Shown here in pieces: positions 1 to 8,510 of a stretch of 38,774 bases of DNA. The stretch covers positions 1 through 38,774 of the forward strand of contig NZ_JALKCU010000009.1 in NCBI RefSeq assembly GCF_023540835.1. The letters run 5' to 3'. How positions within the stretch are numbered: the first letter of the stretch is position 1; each line of letters begins with the position of its first letter. The notes beneath the pieces were generated by a model, which saw only the letters and a list, made by a program, of their open reading frames with translations, was not told the origin of the DNA and did no database searches. The DNA comes from Marivivens geojensis (GTDB lineage: Bacteria > Pseudomonadota > Alphaproteobacteria > Rhodobacterales > Rhodobacteraceae). The translations under genes and the position numbers were made by a program.

Positions 1-59
1 CTACAGAATGCATATCATGAGACAAATTGAAAGCGAAAACCCCAATAAATAAAGGAGAT

Positions 60-191
60 ATGGAACTCATGCACCTAAATGGAACAAACACCAGAGTTCC
101 CTACGGGCTGCCACTTTTCCCAAACATTATGATTAAACGACAGACGGAATGCTCCGCCTGCCACTCGTTGTGCATTACAGTCCCAGAATAG
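60..191 (+). CDS. possible 43-residue small protein, unrecognised
   Basis: An ATG at 60 opens 43 codons ending in TAG at 189-191. AGGAG lies just upstream, close to this ATG and better spaced for a second ATG at 69. The C-terminal part has a Cys-x2-Cys-x3-Cys pattern. The reading frame overlaps the 3' end of the convergent SGNH hydrolase gene by 17 bases. I do not recognise it and it may be chance. It is listed because nothing else explains the first 170 bases. Confidence 0.2.
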   Translation: MELMHLNGTNTRVPYGLPLFPNIMIKRQTECSACHSLCITVPE

Positions 192-801
192 CTTTGATCG
201 GCGCGACGAGCGCTTCACCAATGGCCGCTGTGTTTGCGGCATCCAAATGCACCCCATCGATCGACGAAGCATGCGCGACTGTGCCCGCGTCAAAGAACGA
301 GACGTCCAATTCCTCGGCGGCGGCTTTGTACATGGGTGCCAGCAATCGGGTTTCAGCAACATCTCGCCCGCTGCCTGTTTTGCCATCTGGCCCGATCACG
401 CAAGGCGGAGGTGCGACGAATAGGATTTTCGGAACAGAGCCAGACGCGCCATAGGGATAATGCCGGATAATTTGCGCCAACCGCTTCATCCCTGCAGTGG
501 CCCCAGTCGCGGACCCGCAGACGTCGGTTTTCAGGTCATTCGTGCCAAGCATAATCACGACGAGGTCCAGCGGCGAATGGCTCTGCAACAAGATCGGCAG
601 CACGACAGCCCCGTTGCGGTCACAGGGACCAGTGTGATCATCAAACGCCGTCGTTCGACCGCCCAGCGCCTCAGAGATCACTTCGATACCAAGTCGTCCC
701 GCAACGATGTTCGGCCACAAATACTCTGGCGCATGTCGTGCTGCATCTTCGGGGCGGTGCCCCCACGTGAGACTATCCCCAAACGCTAAAACTCGTGTCA
801 T
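175..801 (-). CDS. SGNH/GDSL-type esterase (arylesterase-like)
   Basis: A 208-residue SGNH hydrolase. Block I is GDS at about residues 8-10 with Ser10 as nucleophile, block II is LGGRTT, block III is GTND, and block V is DGVH near residues 182-185 with the catalytic Asp and His. The layout resembles the acyltransferase/arylesterase of Mycobacterium smegmatis. There is no signal peptide, so it should be cytoplasmic. The start at 801 is preferred over an in-frame ATG 42 bases upstream, because AGGAGGGGG lies just ahead of it. It follows phnM on the same strand with a gap of about 130 bases, so it may be the last gene of the carbon-phosphorus lyase operon. Substrate unknown. A role in phosphonate ester processing is only suggested by position. 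Confidence 0.85.
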   Translation of the reverse strand: MTRVLAFGDSLTWGHRPEDAARHAPEYLWPNIVAGRLGIEVISEALGGRTTAFDDHTGPCDRNGAVVLPILLQSHSPLDLVVIMLGTNDLKTDVCGSATGATAGMKRLAQIIRHYPYGASGSVPKILFVAPPPCVIGPDGKTGSGRDVAETRLLAPMYKAAAEELDVSFFDAGTVAHASSIDGVHLDAANTAAIGEALVAPIKAILGL

Positions 802-836
802 CGGCTCCCCCTCCTGAATGATCGCACTGGGTGTCC

Positions 837-860
837 TCGGCACCCTGACTTAGGTGCCGA
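837..860. other. inverted repeat between phnM and the SGNH gene
   Basis: Perfect 8-bp arms (TCGGCACC at 837-844, GGTGCCGA at 853-860) flank an 8-base loop. It lies after the phnM stop in the direction of transcription. No T-run follows, so it is more likely an mRNA processing or stability hairpin than an intrinsic terminator. Confidence 0.5.
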
Positions 861-932
861 TTACTCCAGCTTTTCGAGGTAGATGCCAGCCTTATGTTTG
901 GGGCTTAGAGAATTAGGGAGCCGTGGAATGGA

Positions 933-2072
933 TCAGCCGACACGCTGCCCTTTCACCCACACACCGTGGATCGTGCCTGTGCCATCAACACGTTTCACAC
1001 GGATCACGTCAGCGCGTCTGCCAACCTCGATACGGCCGCGATCGGTTAGACCAACAGCCTTGGCCGGCGCTGCGGTCACAGTGCGAACACCACGTGCCAC
1101 GTCGCCCCAAAGATCACCCAACAACAGCGCCGAGGACAAGAGCGCACCGGGGACATAATCTGATGACACGATGTCCAAGAGGTCTGCCTCAGCCAACACA
1201 TGCGCGGCCACGTTGCCTGAGTGCGACCCACCACGGATCAAATTCGGCGCACCCATCATCACAGCGATGCCATGATCATTGCAGGCCTGCGCGGCTTCTA
1301 TCGTTGTGGGAAATTCCGCAAAGGTCACACCGTACTCTTTCGACGTCACAACGTGTTCGGCAAGGGTATCGTCATGGCTCGCCAGCACGGCTCCTAAACG
1401 ACGTGCGCCCTCTACTGACGCTGCCTCATGCGCGGTGCCGAATTTCTCTTTCAGTGCCAGTTGATGCGACACATGAACATCAAAGTCATCATCGGACATG
1501 CCATGCTTGCCCTGATAATATTCTTTCAACTTATCAAGGTTCCGAAACTGCCGTGCCCCCGGTGTGTGGTCCATCAGACTGACGATCCCAACGCGATCTT
1601 CGGCGGTGAAACTGTCCAACTCTTCGATCAGCGTCTCAGAACAGGTTTCCGCGCGCAGGTGAATATAGTGCGAAATGCGCAGGGCGTTGCGCGACCGCAT
1701 ATCCAAAAGTTCGGTCGCCACTTCACGAGCGTATTTCTTGTAATCACCCGACTTCTTGGTCACCGACCCAACGCGCAGGGCGTCGAACACGGTGGTGATC
1801 CCGACCGAGCAAAGCTCTGCATCGTGAGCGATGATCGCGGCCTTATGGGGCCAATCAACCTTGGGCCGCGGCTCGAGGTGCCGTTCGAGGTTGTCGGTGT
1901 GTAACTCGATCAAACCTGGCATCACGAGGTCACCCTCGCAGTTTATCGCTCCCGTTGGTACCGAGCGCCCTTCGCTAATATCAGCAATTTCGCCGTCACG
2001 GATCACAACGGTGCCCGCCACCACGGTTTCAGGTAGAACAACAGTTGCGTTGGCAAGGATTGTTTCGGTCAT
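933..2072 (-). CDS. phnM: alpha-D-ribose 1-methylphosphonate 5-triphosphate diphosphatase PhnM
   Basis: PhnM belongs to the amidohydrolase superfamily. It removes pyrophosphate from ribose 1-phosphonate 5-triphosphate, giving the 5-phosphate substrate of the carbon-phosphorus lyase PhnJ. The 379-residue product matches the usual length (about 378). The sequence carries the metal-binding ELHTDNLERH segment near residue 55, SLMDHTPG, and a late DYVPGALL segment, all typical of PhnM. The start at 2072 (MTETI) is preferred because AGGATG lies just upstream and the family begins there; longer in-frame starts lack support. It is the last canonical gene of phnGHIJKLNM, 84 bases after phnN. Confidence 0.96.
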   Translation of the reverse strand: MTETILANATVVLPETVVAGTVVIRDGEIADISEGRSVPTGAINCEGDLVMPGLIELHTDNLERHLEPRPKVDWPHKAAIIAHDAELCSVGITTVFDALRVGSVTKKSGDYKKYAREVATELLDMRSRNALRISHYIHLRAETCSETLIEELDSFTAEDRVGIVSLMDHTPGARQFRNLDKLKEYYQGKHGMSDDDFDVHVSHQLALKEKFGTAHEAASVEGARRLGAVLASHDDTLAEHVVTSKEYGVTFAEFPTTIEAAQACNDHGIAVMMGAPNLIRGGSHSGNVAAHVLAEADLLDIVSSDYVPGALLSSALLLGDLWGDVARGVRTVTAAPAKAVGLTDRGRIEVGRRADVIRVKRVDGTGTIHGVWVKGQRVG

Positions 2073-2156
2073 TTGGTACATCCTAGAATTCGGTGGTCGG
2101 CGTAGGCAGGTCACATCGCATTGGTGCGTCACAGCCATATGACACGCGGAAAATTA

Positions 2157-2675
2157 TCATTTTAAATCGGCAATAGCCGCGAGGAACCGACTGATGCCTT
2201 CGGCCTCAGTACTGTCATTGACGACGACCGTTGCATCGATCCCCTCGGGCAATTCGAACGTTGCACGTTTGAGACGGTTTTCGATATCGGCACGGGTTTC
2301 ACGGCCACGAGCAGAGAGGCGATCAGCGAGGATATGATCAGGGGCTGTCACGACAATGATCCGCAGATCAGGGAAAACAGACATTGCGAAGCCCAGCGCC
2401 TGCCGCGATCCGTTGAACATCACGAGGGGAGCCGTCGTTTGGTCCTTTGGGATGCCATAGCATAAGCCATGCGCTTCCCAATCGAGGGCGAACTCTCCGT
2501 CAGCCTTACGAGCAACAAATTCATCAAAGGTCACGCCTTCGAAATCCTCGCTCCCCGCCTCGGACGGGCGGGTAATCACTCTACGCACGAATTGAATATC
2601 CGGTCGCGCAGACAGCGCGCCCGCGATCAACGTATCTTTGCCAGCGCCAGATGGCCCTACGACGGCGATGATCAT
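2157..2675 (-). CDS. phnN: ribose 1,5-bisphosphate phosphokinase PhnN
   Basis: PhnN phosphorylates ribose 1,5-bisphosphate to 5-phosphoribosyl 1-diphosphate, returning the ribose from phosphonate breakdown to nucleotide synthesis. The 172-residue protein starts with a P-loop, GPSGAGKDT, at about residues 7-15, and has the guanylate-kinase-like fold features expected of the family. The start at 2675 overlaps the phnL stop in an ATGA arrangement, which argues against the longer in-frame start. Translation is probably coupled to phnL. Confidence 0.94.
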   Translation of the reverse strand: MIIAVVGPSGAGKDTLIAGALSARPDIQFVRRVITRPSEAGSEDFEGVTFDEFVARKADGEFALDWEAHGLCYGIPKDQTTAPLVMFNGSRQALGFAMSVFPDLRIIVVTAPDHILADRLSARGRETRADIENRLKRATFELPEGIDATVVVNDSTEAEGISRFLAAIADLK

Positions 2676-3355
2676 GCGGCCACCTTGGGCGTAAAGCCCG
2701 TCACGTCCACCACACGGTCGCAAACTTGGTTCCGCGCTCCTTCATCGTGGAAAATCCCAATGATGGCCGCGCCCCGCGCCTTTGCCCCTTCGATTAAGGA
2801 CAAAACCACATCACGGTTCCGCGCATCCAAGCTTGCCGTCGGTTCATCAAGAAGCATCGCGGGATACTCATGGGCAAAGCCACGTGCGATATTCACGCGC
2901 TGCTGTTCACCGCCCGAAAACGTCGTGGGCGACAATGACCAAAGCCGTTCGGGGATATTGAGCATCGTGAGCAATTCTTCAGCCCGTGCATGCGCCTTGC
3001 CTTCGGGTTTACCCAAGGCCAGCAACGGCTCTGCGACCACCGTGCGGGTCGGCACACGAGGCACCACGCGCAGGAACTGGCTGACATAACCTAGTGTCTC
3101 GCGGCGCAGTCGAATGATCTCACGCGGGGTAGCGGTGGCTACATCGACGCCTCCAATACGGATCGAACCAGAGGCTGCGAGGTAGTTCCCGTAAATCATC
3201 CGCATCAGCGTCGATTTACCAGCGCCCGATTGACCCGTGAGCGCCACACATTCCCCAGGTTCGACCCGCAGGTGAGCGCCAGCCATGACAGGAATGACTG
3301 CGCCCCCTTGGTTATGCAGGGTGAAGCTTTTTGAGAGGTTTTCGATCTCGATCAT
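2672..3355 (-). CDS. phnL: phosphonate C-P lyase system ATPase PhnL
   Basis: An ABC-type ATPase that associates with the carbon-phosphorus lyase complex rather than with a permease. It is about 227 residues, with Walker A GQSGAGKST, the signature FSGGEQQRVN and Walker B MLLDEPTASLD. The ending GIFHDE followed by a variable tail is typical of PhnL. The ATG at 3355 has AGGTG six bases upstream and matches the family N terminus. A GTG at 3361 overlapping the phnK stop is an alternative. The gene lies between phnK and phnN with almost no spacing. Confidence 0.94.
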   Translation of the reverse strand: MIEIENLSKSFTLHNQGGAVIPVMAGAHLRVEPGECVALTGQSGAGKSTLMRMIYGNYLAASGSIRIGGVDVATATPREIIRLRRETLGYVSQFLRVVPRVPTRTVVAEPLLALGKPEGKAHARAEELLTMLNIPERLWSLSPTTFSGGEQQRVNIARGFAHEYPAMLLDEPTASLDARNRDVVLSLIEGAKARGAAIIGIFHDEGARNQVCDRVVDVTGFTPKVAA

Positions 3356-3357
3356 GG

Positions 3358-4137
3358 TCACACCTGCAAGACGGAAGAGACAAGAAGTTGGGTATAAGCG
3401 GCCTGTGGATCATCAAGCACCTGATCGGTCAGCCCCTGTTCGATCACGTGGCCATCCTTCATCACCATCAAACGGTCGGCCAAAAGGCGGGCCACCGCAA
3501 GGTCATGGGTGACGATAATCACAGAAAGACCCATGTCACGCACAAGCCCGCGCAGAAGGTCCAAGAGACGTGCCTGCACAGACACATCAAGACCACCTGT
3601 CGGCTCATCCATGAACACCAGTCGGGGCGAAGTGACGAGGTTCCGTGCGATCTGCAAACGCTGCTGCATCCCGCCCGAGAATTGGCGCGGACGGTCGTCG
3701 ATACGTTCACCTGCAATCTCAACACGGCCCAACCAGTCGGTCGCGGTTTCGCGGATCTCACCGTAATTCCGCGCGCCAATCGCCATCAAACGTTCACCCA
3801 CGTTGCCGCCAGCAGAAACACCCATACGTAGACCATCACGAGGGTTCTGATGAACAAAGGCCCATTCGGTGCGAGACAGAACGCGACGTTCAGGCTCTGG
3901 CATGGTGAGCGTGTTGCGCCCACGGTAGAGGATCTTTCCCTCGTCCGCTTGCATATGCCCCGCCAAACATCCCAATAAAGTCGACTTACCTGACCCAGAT
4001 TCCCCAACAATGCCGAGCACTTCACCCGGCCAGAGGTCGAAAATAACGTCGGCACAGCCGATCCGCTGACCATAGCGTTTGGTCAGACCATCAACGCGGA
4101 AAAGCGGCTGGTCGAGCGATACATCATGCATGGTCAT
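3358..4137 (-). CDS. phnK: phosphonate C-P lyase system ATPase PhnK
   Basis: An ABC-type ATPase that docks on the PhnGHIJ core complex; ATP turnover is thought to open the core. The 259-residue product has Walker A GESGSGKST, signature SGGMQQRLQ, Walker B LVFMDEPTGGLD and the switch histidine in VTHD. Sequence and position resemble oligopeptide-transporter ATPases, but the phn context settles the assignment. Its ATG overlaps the phnJ stop (ATGA). Confidence 0.95.
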   Translation of the reverse strand: MTMHDVSLDQPLFRVDGLTKRYGQRIGCADVIFDLWPGEVLGIVGESGSGKSTLLGCLAGHMQADEGKILYRGRNTLTMPEPERRVLSRTEWAFVHQNPRDGLRMGVSAGGNVGERLMAIGARNYGEIRETATDWLGRVEIAGERIDDRPRQFSGGMQQRLQIARNLVTSPRLVFMDEPTGGLDVSVQARLLDLLRGLVRDMGLSVIIVTHDLAVARLLADRLMVMKDGHVIEQGLTDQVLDDPQAAYTQLLVSSVLQV

Positions 4138-5006
4138 GCCGCTACTCCTTCTGGCGACAAGCGGCCTGTGTGACCCTCATCCTGACGGGCGGTGCAATAG
4201 CTGGTGTCAGAACACACGAACATGCGGCTGCCTTTGTCATCGGTGATCAGTTCGTCGAGGTAACTCACTTCCGACCCGCAAAGATCACAGGCATGATCCG
4301 CCTTACTCGGGTCAAAGGGGTGGTCCTCGAAATCAAGGCTCACGACATCGGTATAGGGTGGAAGCGCATAGATGCGTTGTTCACGCCCAGCGCCGAACAA
4401 TTGAATTGCAGCATTGCTACCCAGTTTCGGGTTATCAAATTTCGGGATCGGTGACGGGTCCATGACATAGCGACCTTCGACCTTCACGGGATAAGCGTAG
4501 GAGGTCGCAATCGCGCCATGGCGTGCAATGTCCTCGTAGAGCTTCACATGCATCAATCCGTATTCTTCGAGCGCATGCATACGACGTGTTTCGCTTTCGC
4601 GCGGTTCTAAGAAACGGAGAGGCTCTGGGATCGGCACCTGATAGACTAGGATTTGTCCCTCGGTCAGTGCGACCTCTGGAATACGGTGACGGGTCTGAAT
4701 GACGGTCGCCTTTGCTGTGGTTTCCGAGGTTTGGACCTGCGCGGTCCGTTCAAAGAACTTGCGGATCGATACGGCATTGGTCGTATCGTCAGCACCTTGG
4801 TCGATCACTTTCAGAGTATCGTCGGGCGTCAGGCACGCGGCTGTAACCTGAACACCGCCCGTGCCCCAGCCATAAGGCATCGGCATTTCACGACTTGCAA
4901 AGGGCACCTGATACCCAGGGATCGCGAGGCCCTTGAGCAAGGCGCGACGGATCATACGCTTTGTCGCCTCGTCCAGATAGGCAAAGTTATAGGCCTGATC
5001 GGTCAT
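4134..5006 (-). CDS. phnJ: alpha-D-ribose 1-methylphosphonate 5-phosphate C-P lyase PhnJ
   Basis: PhnJ is the radical SAM enzyme that cleaves the carbon-phosphorus bond, releasing for example methane from methylphosphonate and leaving ribose cyclic phosphate. The 290-residue protein has the unusual cysteine set Cys240, Cys243, Cys265 and Cys271. It corresponds within one position to the cysteines of the E. coli enzyme that hold the iron-sulfur cluster and catalytic thiol. Gly31 in the LAIPGYQVPF segment matches the glycyl-radical site (Gly32 in E. coli). All key residues are present, so it should be active. It overlaps both phnI and phnK by four bases. Confidence 0.97.
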   Translation of the reverse strand: MTDQAYNFAYLDEATKRMIRRALLKGLAIPGYQVPFASREMPMPYGWGTGGVQVTAACLTPDDTLKVIDQGADDTTNAVSIRKFFERTAQVQTSETTAKATVIQTRHRIPEVALTEGQILVYQVPIPEPLRFLEPRESETRRMHALEEYGLMHVKLYEDIARHGAIATSYAYPVKVEGRYVMDPSPIPKFDNPKLGSNAAIQLFGAGREQRIYALPPYTDVVSLDFEDHPFDPSKADHACDLCGSEVSYLDELITDDKGSRMFVCSDTSYCTARQDEGHTGRLSPEGVAA

Positions 5007-6091
5007 TCTGCGGCCTCCTTGACCTGAGCATCCGCGGCTTCGCGGCGGAGTTTTCGGATGAGTTCCAGTTCGGACTGGAAATCGACGTAATGCGGCAGCT
5101 TGATATGTTCGAGAAAGCCCGTCGCCTGAATGTTGTCACAGTGATACAGAACGAATTCCGCGTCTTGGGCAGGCACTCCGACGTTGTCTTCGCCCAGTTC
5201 TTCCCAGCGGAGCGCACGATCCACGAGGCTCATCGAGATCGACTTGCGCTCTGATTGGCCCAAGACCAAACCATAGCCCCGCGTGAATTGTGGCGGTTCG
5301 GATTTGGAACCTGTGAATTGGTTCACCGTCTCACATTCGGTCAGCTCAATTTCGCCGATTTCAACGGCAAAACCCAGTTCAGGGACTTCCATCTCAACCG
5401 CACAAGTGCCGATCCGCAATTCGCCGACAAAAGCGTGAGTGCGTCCGTAACCACGCTGTGTCGAATAGGCCATCGACAGGACGAACCCTTCGTCGCCACG
5501 CGCCAAAGCCTGCAAACGCAGCGGGCGATCCGCAGGCATTTCGAGAGGCTCGCGGGTGAGGTCAGGCGGTGTTTCGTCGCCATCAGACAGCGGTTCCATC
5601 AACCCGTCTTGGTCGAGGAGCTGCAGGATATGTGGCGCGACGACGGCCTCAGCCTCTTTGCGCAGCGCCTCAGATGCCTCGCCATCCGCCATGAGTTTGA
5701 AGTCCAGCAAACGGTGCGTGTAGTCGAAGGTCGGCCCGAGGATTTGACCACCCGGCGCGTCCTTGAACGTCGCCGAAATGCGGCGAATGATGTCCATGCG
5801 ATCCGTCTCGACCGGAACAGATGCTCCAAATCGTGGCAGGGTCGTGCGGTAAGCGCGGATAAGGAACACCGCCTCGATCAGATCGCCCCGAGCCTGTTTG
5901 ATCGCCAGCGCGGCCAGCTCAGGATCATATAGCGATCCTTCGGCCATCACACGGTTCACAGCTAGTGCCATCTGTTCACGGATTTGGGCGACGCTGAGTT
6001 CAGGAACCGAACGATCCCCACGGCGTTCATCGGAAAGCCACTGGTGCGCCGCATCAATCGCGCGTTCACCGCCTTTGGTTGCGACATACAT
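5003..6091 (-). CDS. phnI: alpha-D-ribose 1-methylphosphonate 5-triphosphate synthase subunit PhnI
   Basis: PhnI carries the nucleosidase activity that, with PhnG and PhnH, displaces adenine from ATP by the phosphonate to make the ribose 1-phosphonate 5-triphosphate. The 362-residue length is close to that of E. coli PhnI (354). The N terminus, MYVATKGGERAIDAAHQWL, is characteristic. It is part of the PhnGHIJ core complex. The start overlaps the phnH stop by one base (TGATG). Confidence 0.95.
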   Translation of the reverse strand: MYVATKGGERAIDAAHQWLSDERRGDRSVPELSVAQIREQMALAVNRVMAEGSLYDPELAALAIKQARGDLIEAVFLIRAYRTTLPRFGASVPVETDRMDIIRRISATFKDAPGGQILGPTFDYTHRLLDFKLMADGEASEALRKEAEAVVAPHILQLLDQDGLMEPLSDGDETPPDLTREPLEMPADRPLRLQALARGDEGFVLSMAYSTQRGYGRTHAFVGELRIGTCAVEMEVPELGFAVEIGEIELTECETVNQFTGSKSEPPQFTRGYGLVLGQSERKSISMSLVDRALRWEELGEDNVGVPAQDAEFVLYHCDNIQATGFLEHIKLPHYVDFQSELELIRKLRREAADAQVKEAAE

Positions 6092-6663
6092 CAGAGTGAC
6101 TCCACTTTCGTGCTACGCGGCAGGGCCGACAGTTGGCTGCCCGCAGTAAAGTAACAGTCATAACCCAACGGAAATTTCACGCCGTTGGCGACAAAGGCAT
6201 CGATGGTGGGCAGATACGCGGTCTGTGTCGTTTCAATCCCAGGGCCAGACAGTGTGGCCATCGGTGCCGATATATCCTCACATTCAACGATCAATGTTGC
6301 GGACCGATCAGGATATTCTGCCGTGCCGATTGCGAACTGCGATACAGGCTGCAGCGCGTCCCATGTGCCAATCGCGAAATCTGCCTCACCCGCCACAACG
6401 ACAGGAGCCGAGCAGTGAAACGCAATCCATTTGCGGACGGCTTCAGTATCGTGACTTTTCGCGATGAAAATCGGTGTCGTTGCATCAGCGAGGGTCAAAA
6501 GAATGGCACCAGCAGCGGGCGACAATGGCGCGGGAGGGACCGCGCCTACGATCTGCTGGATACGCCCCGGACGGGCCATCGCTTCGAGGCAGGCACGAAA
6601 GGCGCGGGCGCTGTCTTGTGCTGGGTTGGAAAATCCACCCGATAGAACTTCGGCTTCGAACAT
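6091..6663 (-). CDS. phnH: phosphonate C-P lyase system protein PhnH
   Basis: PhnH is a non-catalytic subunit of the carbon-phosphorus lyase core complex, required for ribose 1-phosphonate 5-triphosphate synthesis. The 190-residue length matches the family. The N-terminal GGFSNPAQDSARAFRACLEA segment and the LSGPGIE motif are typical. It overlaps phnG and phnI by one base at each end, so translation is coupled. Confidence 0.94.
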   Translation of the reverse strand: MFEAEVLSGGFSNPAQDSARAFRACLEAMARPGRIQQIVGAVPPAPLSPAAGAILLTLADATTPIFIAKSHDTEAVRKWIAFHCSAPVVVAGEADFAIGTWDALQPVSQFAIGTAEYPDRSATLIVECEDISAPMATLSGPGIETTQTAYLPTIDAFVANGVKFPLGYDCYFTAGSQLSALPRSTKVESL

Positions 6664-7103
6664 CAGTCTTCTCCCCGAACCATTGTGAAGAACTCGACCT
6701 TGGTCGCTGCGGCTTTCTCTGCGCGAGAGGTGCGTTTTTCAGCCTCTTCTGCACGGAGCGGCGCGAGGATAGTCGCATCGACTTGCTCCACGCCTTCGGA
6801 CTGCATCAGCGCATCCACAATGGCCGCGCGTGTCGCGTGACCCTGATCGCGCCCTTGCACATAGGCGTGCCCAACTGTGCCATCCGACAGTTTGAGCGCA
6901 CAGCGCGTCACGGTCATCTCACCGAGGTTAAACGGCGCACCTGTCGCGCCGATCCGACCGCGCACCATCGTTGTACCGATCTCAGGACGGCGCAGCCAAT
7001 CGTGCGCAGGAAGGTCGGGCAACAACTGTTCGAGCCGCTCAGGGCGGGCACGCGCCAGTAGGCCCATGTATGATTTGCGGGTGTCTGTGGTCAGTGTGGA
7101 CAT
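6663..7103 (-). CDS. phnG: phosphonate C-P lyase system protein PhnG
   Basis: First gene of the carbon-phosphorus lyase operon. PhnG (146 residues here) binds PhnI in the core complex and is needed for its activity on ATP and phosphonate. The family segments PEIGTTMVRGRIGATGAPFN and GHAYVQGRD are visible. The gene diverges from phnF across 77 bases that contain the probable PhnF operator, so repression should act on this promoter. Confidence 0.94.
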   Translation of the reverse strand: MSTLTTDTRKSYMGLLARARPERLEQLLPDLPAHDWLRRPEIGTTMVRGRIGATGAPFNLGEMTVTRCALKLSDGTVGHAYVQGRDQGHATRAAIVDALMQSEGVEQVDATILAPLRAEEAEKRTSRAEKAAATKVEFFTMVRGED

Positions 7104-7110
7104 CTTGACG

Positions 7111-7142
7111 ATTTGTCTACCTATCTATACAACTAGACAAAT
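7111..7142. promoter_or_regulatory. probable PhnF operator between phnG and phnF
   Basis: Perfect 9-bp inverted arms, ATTTGTCTA at 7111-7119 and TAGACAAAT at 7134-7142, enclose a 14-base spacer. The spacer holds a third related half-site, TATACAA at 7126-7132. It pairs imperfectly with the left arm and repeats the right arm at 8-bp spacing. The core resembles the GTCTA/TAGAC half-sites bound by HutC-subfamily GntR regulators such as mycobacterial PhnF. It lies 8-39 bases upstream of phnG and 39-70 bases upstream of phnF, so one regulator could control both promoters. Confidence 0.7.
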
Positions 7143-7180
7143 ATTGCTAGATTCGCCGCCATTTCGCAAATGAAGGTTTC

Positions 7181-7894
7181 ATGACACGCAAAAATCCTGT
7201 GTGGCTGTCGATTGCCCAAACGCTCAAAGACGAGATTGGCGAAGGCCTTTATCCCGCAGGAACAAAGCTCCCGACTGAGGCGCAGCTATCGGCGCGGTTC
7301 GGCGTCAACCGTCACACCGTACGCCATGCGCTAGCGTCGCTGAACGAAGATGGGATAACGGTGTCCCAACGTGGATCTGGCGTGTTCGTTGCCTCAAATC
7401 CGCCCGCCGACTACCAGCTCGGCGCACGTGTGAGGTTTCACCAGAACATCGCGGCTACGGGGCGCGCGCCATCGCGCCAAGTGATCCGCATAGAAACGCG
7501 CCCCGCTAAGGCCGAGGAACGCGACGCTTTGGGTGTTGATATGGTGCATGTCGTCGAAGGGATTTCATCGGGCGATGCCCTGCCCATTTGTCACTTTATC
7601 TCTGCCCTGCCCGCCCAACGGTTTGCAGACCTCCCGCAGATCATGGAGACCGAACGGTCGATTTCCAAAACGCTCGAACGGCTTGGGGTGACCGATTACA
7701 CCCGCCACTCGACCCGCATCACAGCGACCATCGCCAAAGGGCCGCGCGCAGGCATGTTAAAGGTCAGCGAAGGATCACCACTTTTGAGGACCGAAGCGAT
7801 CAACGTCGACTGCGACGGTGCGCCGATTGAATACGGGTTAAGCTGGTTTGTCGGGGATCGCGTCGCGCTAACCGTTGCGAACGACGGGCATTAG
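7181..7894 (+). CDS. phnF: GntR/HutC-family transcriptional regulator PhnF
   Basis: A 237-residue one-component regulator. The N-terminal winged helix is at about residues 5-75 (GTKLPTEAQLSARFGVNRHT), followed by a UTRA ligand-binding domain to the end. PhnF proteins repress phosphonate genes and are thought to respond to a phosphonate or phosphate-related small molecule. GAAGG precedes the ATG. It diverges from phnG and converges on the hexapeptide transferase gene with a four-base overlap of the two stop regions, so the two convergent transcripts must overlap. Confidence 0.93.
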   Translation: MTRKNPVWLSIAQTLKDEIGEGLYPAGTKLPTEAQLSARFGVNRHTVRHALASLNEDGITVSQRGSGVFVASNPPADYQLGARVRFHQNIAATGRAPSRQVIRIETRPAKAEERDALGVDMVHVVEGISSGDALPICHFISALPAQRFADLPQIMETERSISKTLERLGVTDYTRHSTRITATIAKGPRAGMLKVSEGSPLLRTEAINVDCDGAPIEYGLSWFVGDRVALTVANDGH

Positions 7895-8508
7895 CCTTCG
7901 TAGCGCTCGAGGAACTCTTCGGCCCGCAAACGACGGAAATCGTTCAATGCGTCCTTGAGACGACTATGCGGCCAATCCCACCACGCGAGGTCCAAGAGCC
8001 GATCCGCAACGGACTGTTCAAAGCGCATCTTCACGGGCTGCGCTGGAACGCCCGCCACAATCATGAAGGGTGAGACGTCCTTAGTCACGACCGCGCCTGA
8101 TGCGACGACCGCACCGATGCCGATGGTGATCTCTGGCTTGATGATTGCCCCATGCCCGATCCAGCAATCTGCGCCCAAAGTGCTCCGCCGTGATGCGCGA
8201 TGCTCAAAGAACGCAGGATCATCCTCGACGCCGTCGAAATAATAGGACGACCGATAGAGGAAATGGTGCTGCGCCGCATTCCGATACGGGTGATCCGTCG
8301 GCCCGATCCGTGTGAAGGCCGCGATATTCGCGAATTTTCCGACCGTTGTGTTCGCTACATCAGCGTAACGGTCACAGTAGGAATAATCCTCGAATGTGGA
8401 ATTCAGAACACGGCTGCCTCTGCCAATCTCAACATAGGCCCCAAAAGTGGATTTGCCGATCTCGCAGTCGGGATGAACGAACGGTTCGGTCGCAGAGAGT
8501 TTCGGCAT
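7891..8508 (-). CDS. phosphonate-locus hexapeptide-repeat acetyltransferase
   Basis: A 205-residue left-handed beta-helix protein of the xenobiotic/chloramphenicol acetyltransferase type. Isoleucine-patch hexapeptides run through residues 10-60 and again from about 110 to 155 (IGHGAIIKPEITIGIGAVVA). Proteins of this type are a recurrent part of alphaproteobacterial phn loci. Their substrate is not established; acetylation of an aminophosphonate, as PhnO does, is one possibility. The start is two bases after the upstream phnE stop, so it is the last gene of the phnCDEE operon. Its 3' end overlaps phnF. Confidence 0.88.
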   Translation of the reverse strand: MPKLSATEPFVHPDCEIGKSTFGAYVEIGRGSRVLNSTFEDYSYCDRYADVANTTVGKFANIAAFTRIGPTDHPYRNAAQHHFLYRSSYYFDGVEDDPAFFEHRASRRSTLGADCWIGHGAIIKPEITIGIGAVVASGAVVTKDVSPFMIVAGVPAQPVKMRFEQSVADRLLDLAWWDWPHSRLKDALNDFRRLRAEEFLERYEG

Positions 8509-8510
8509 GA

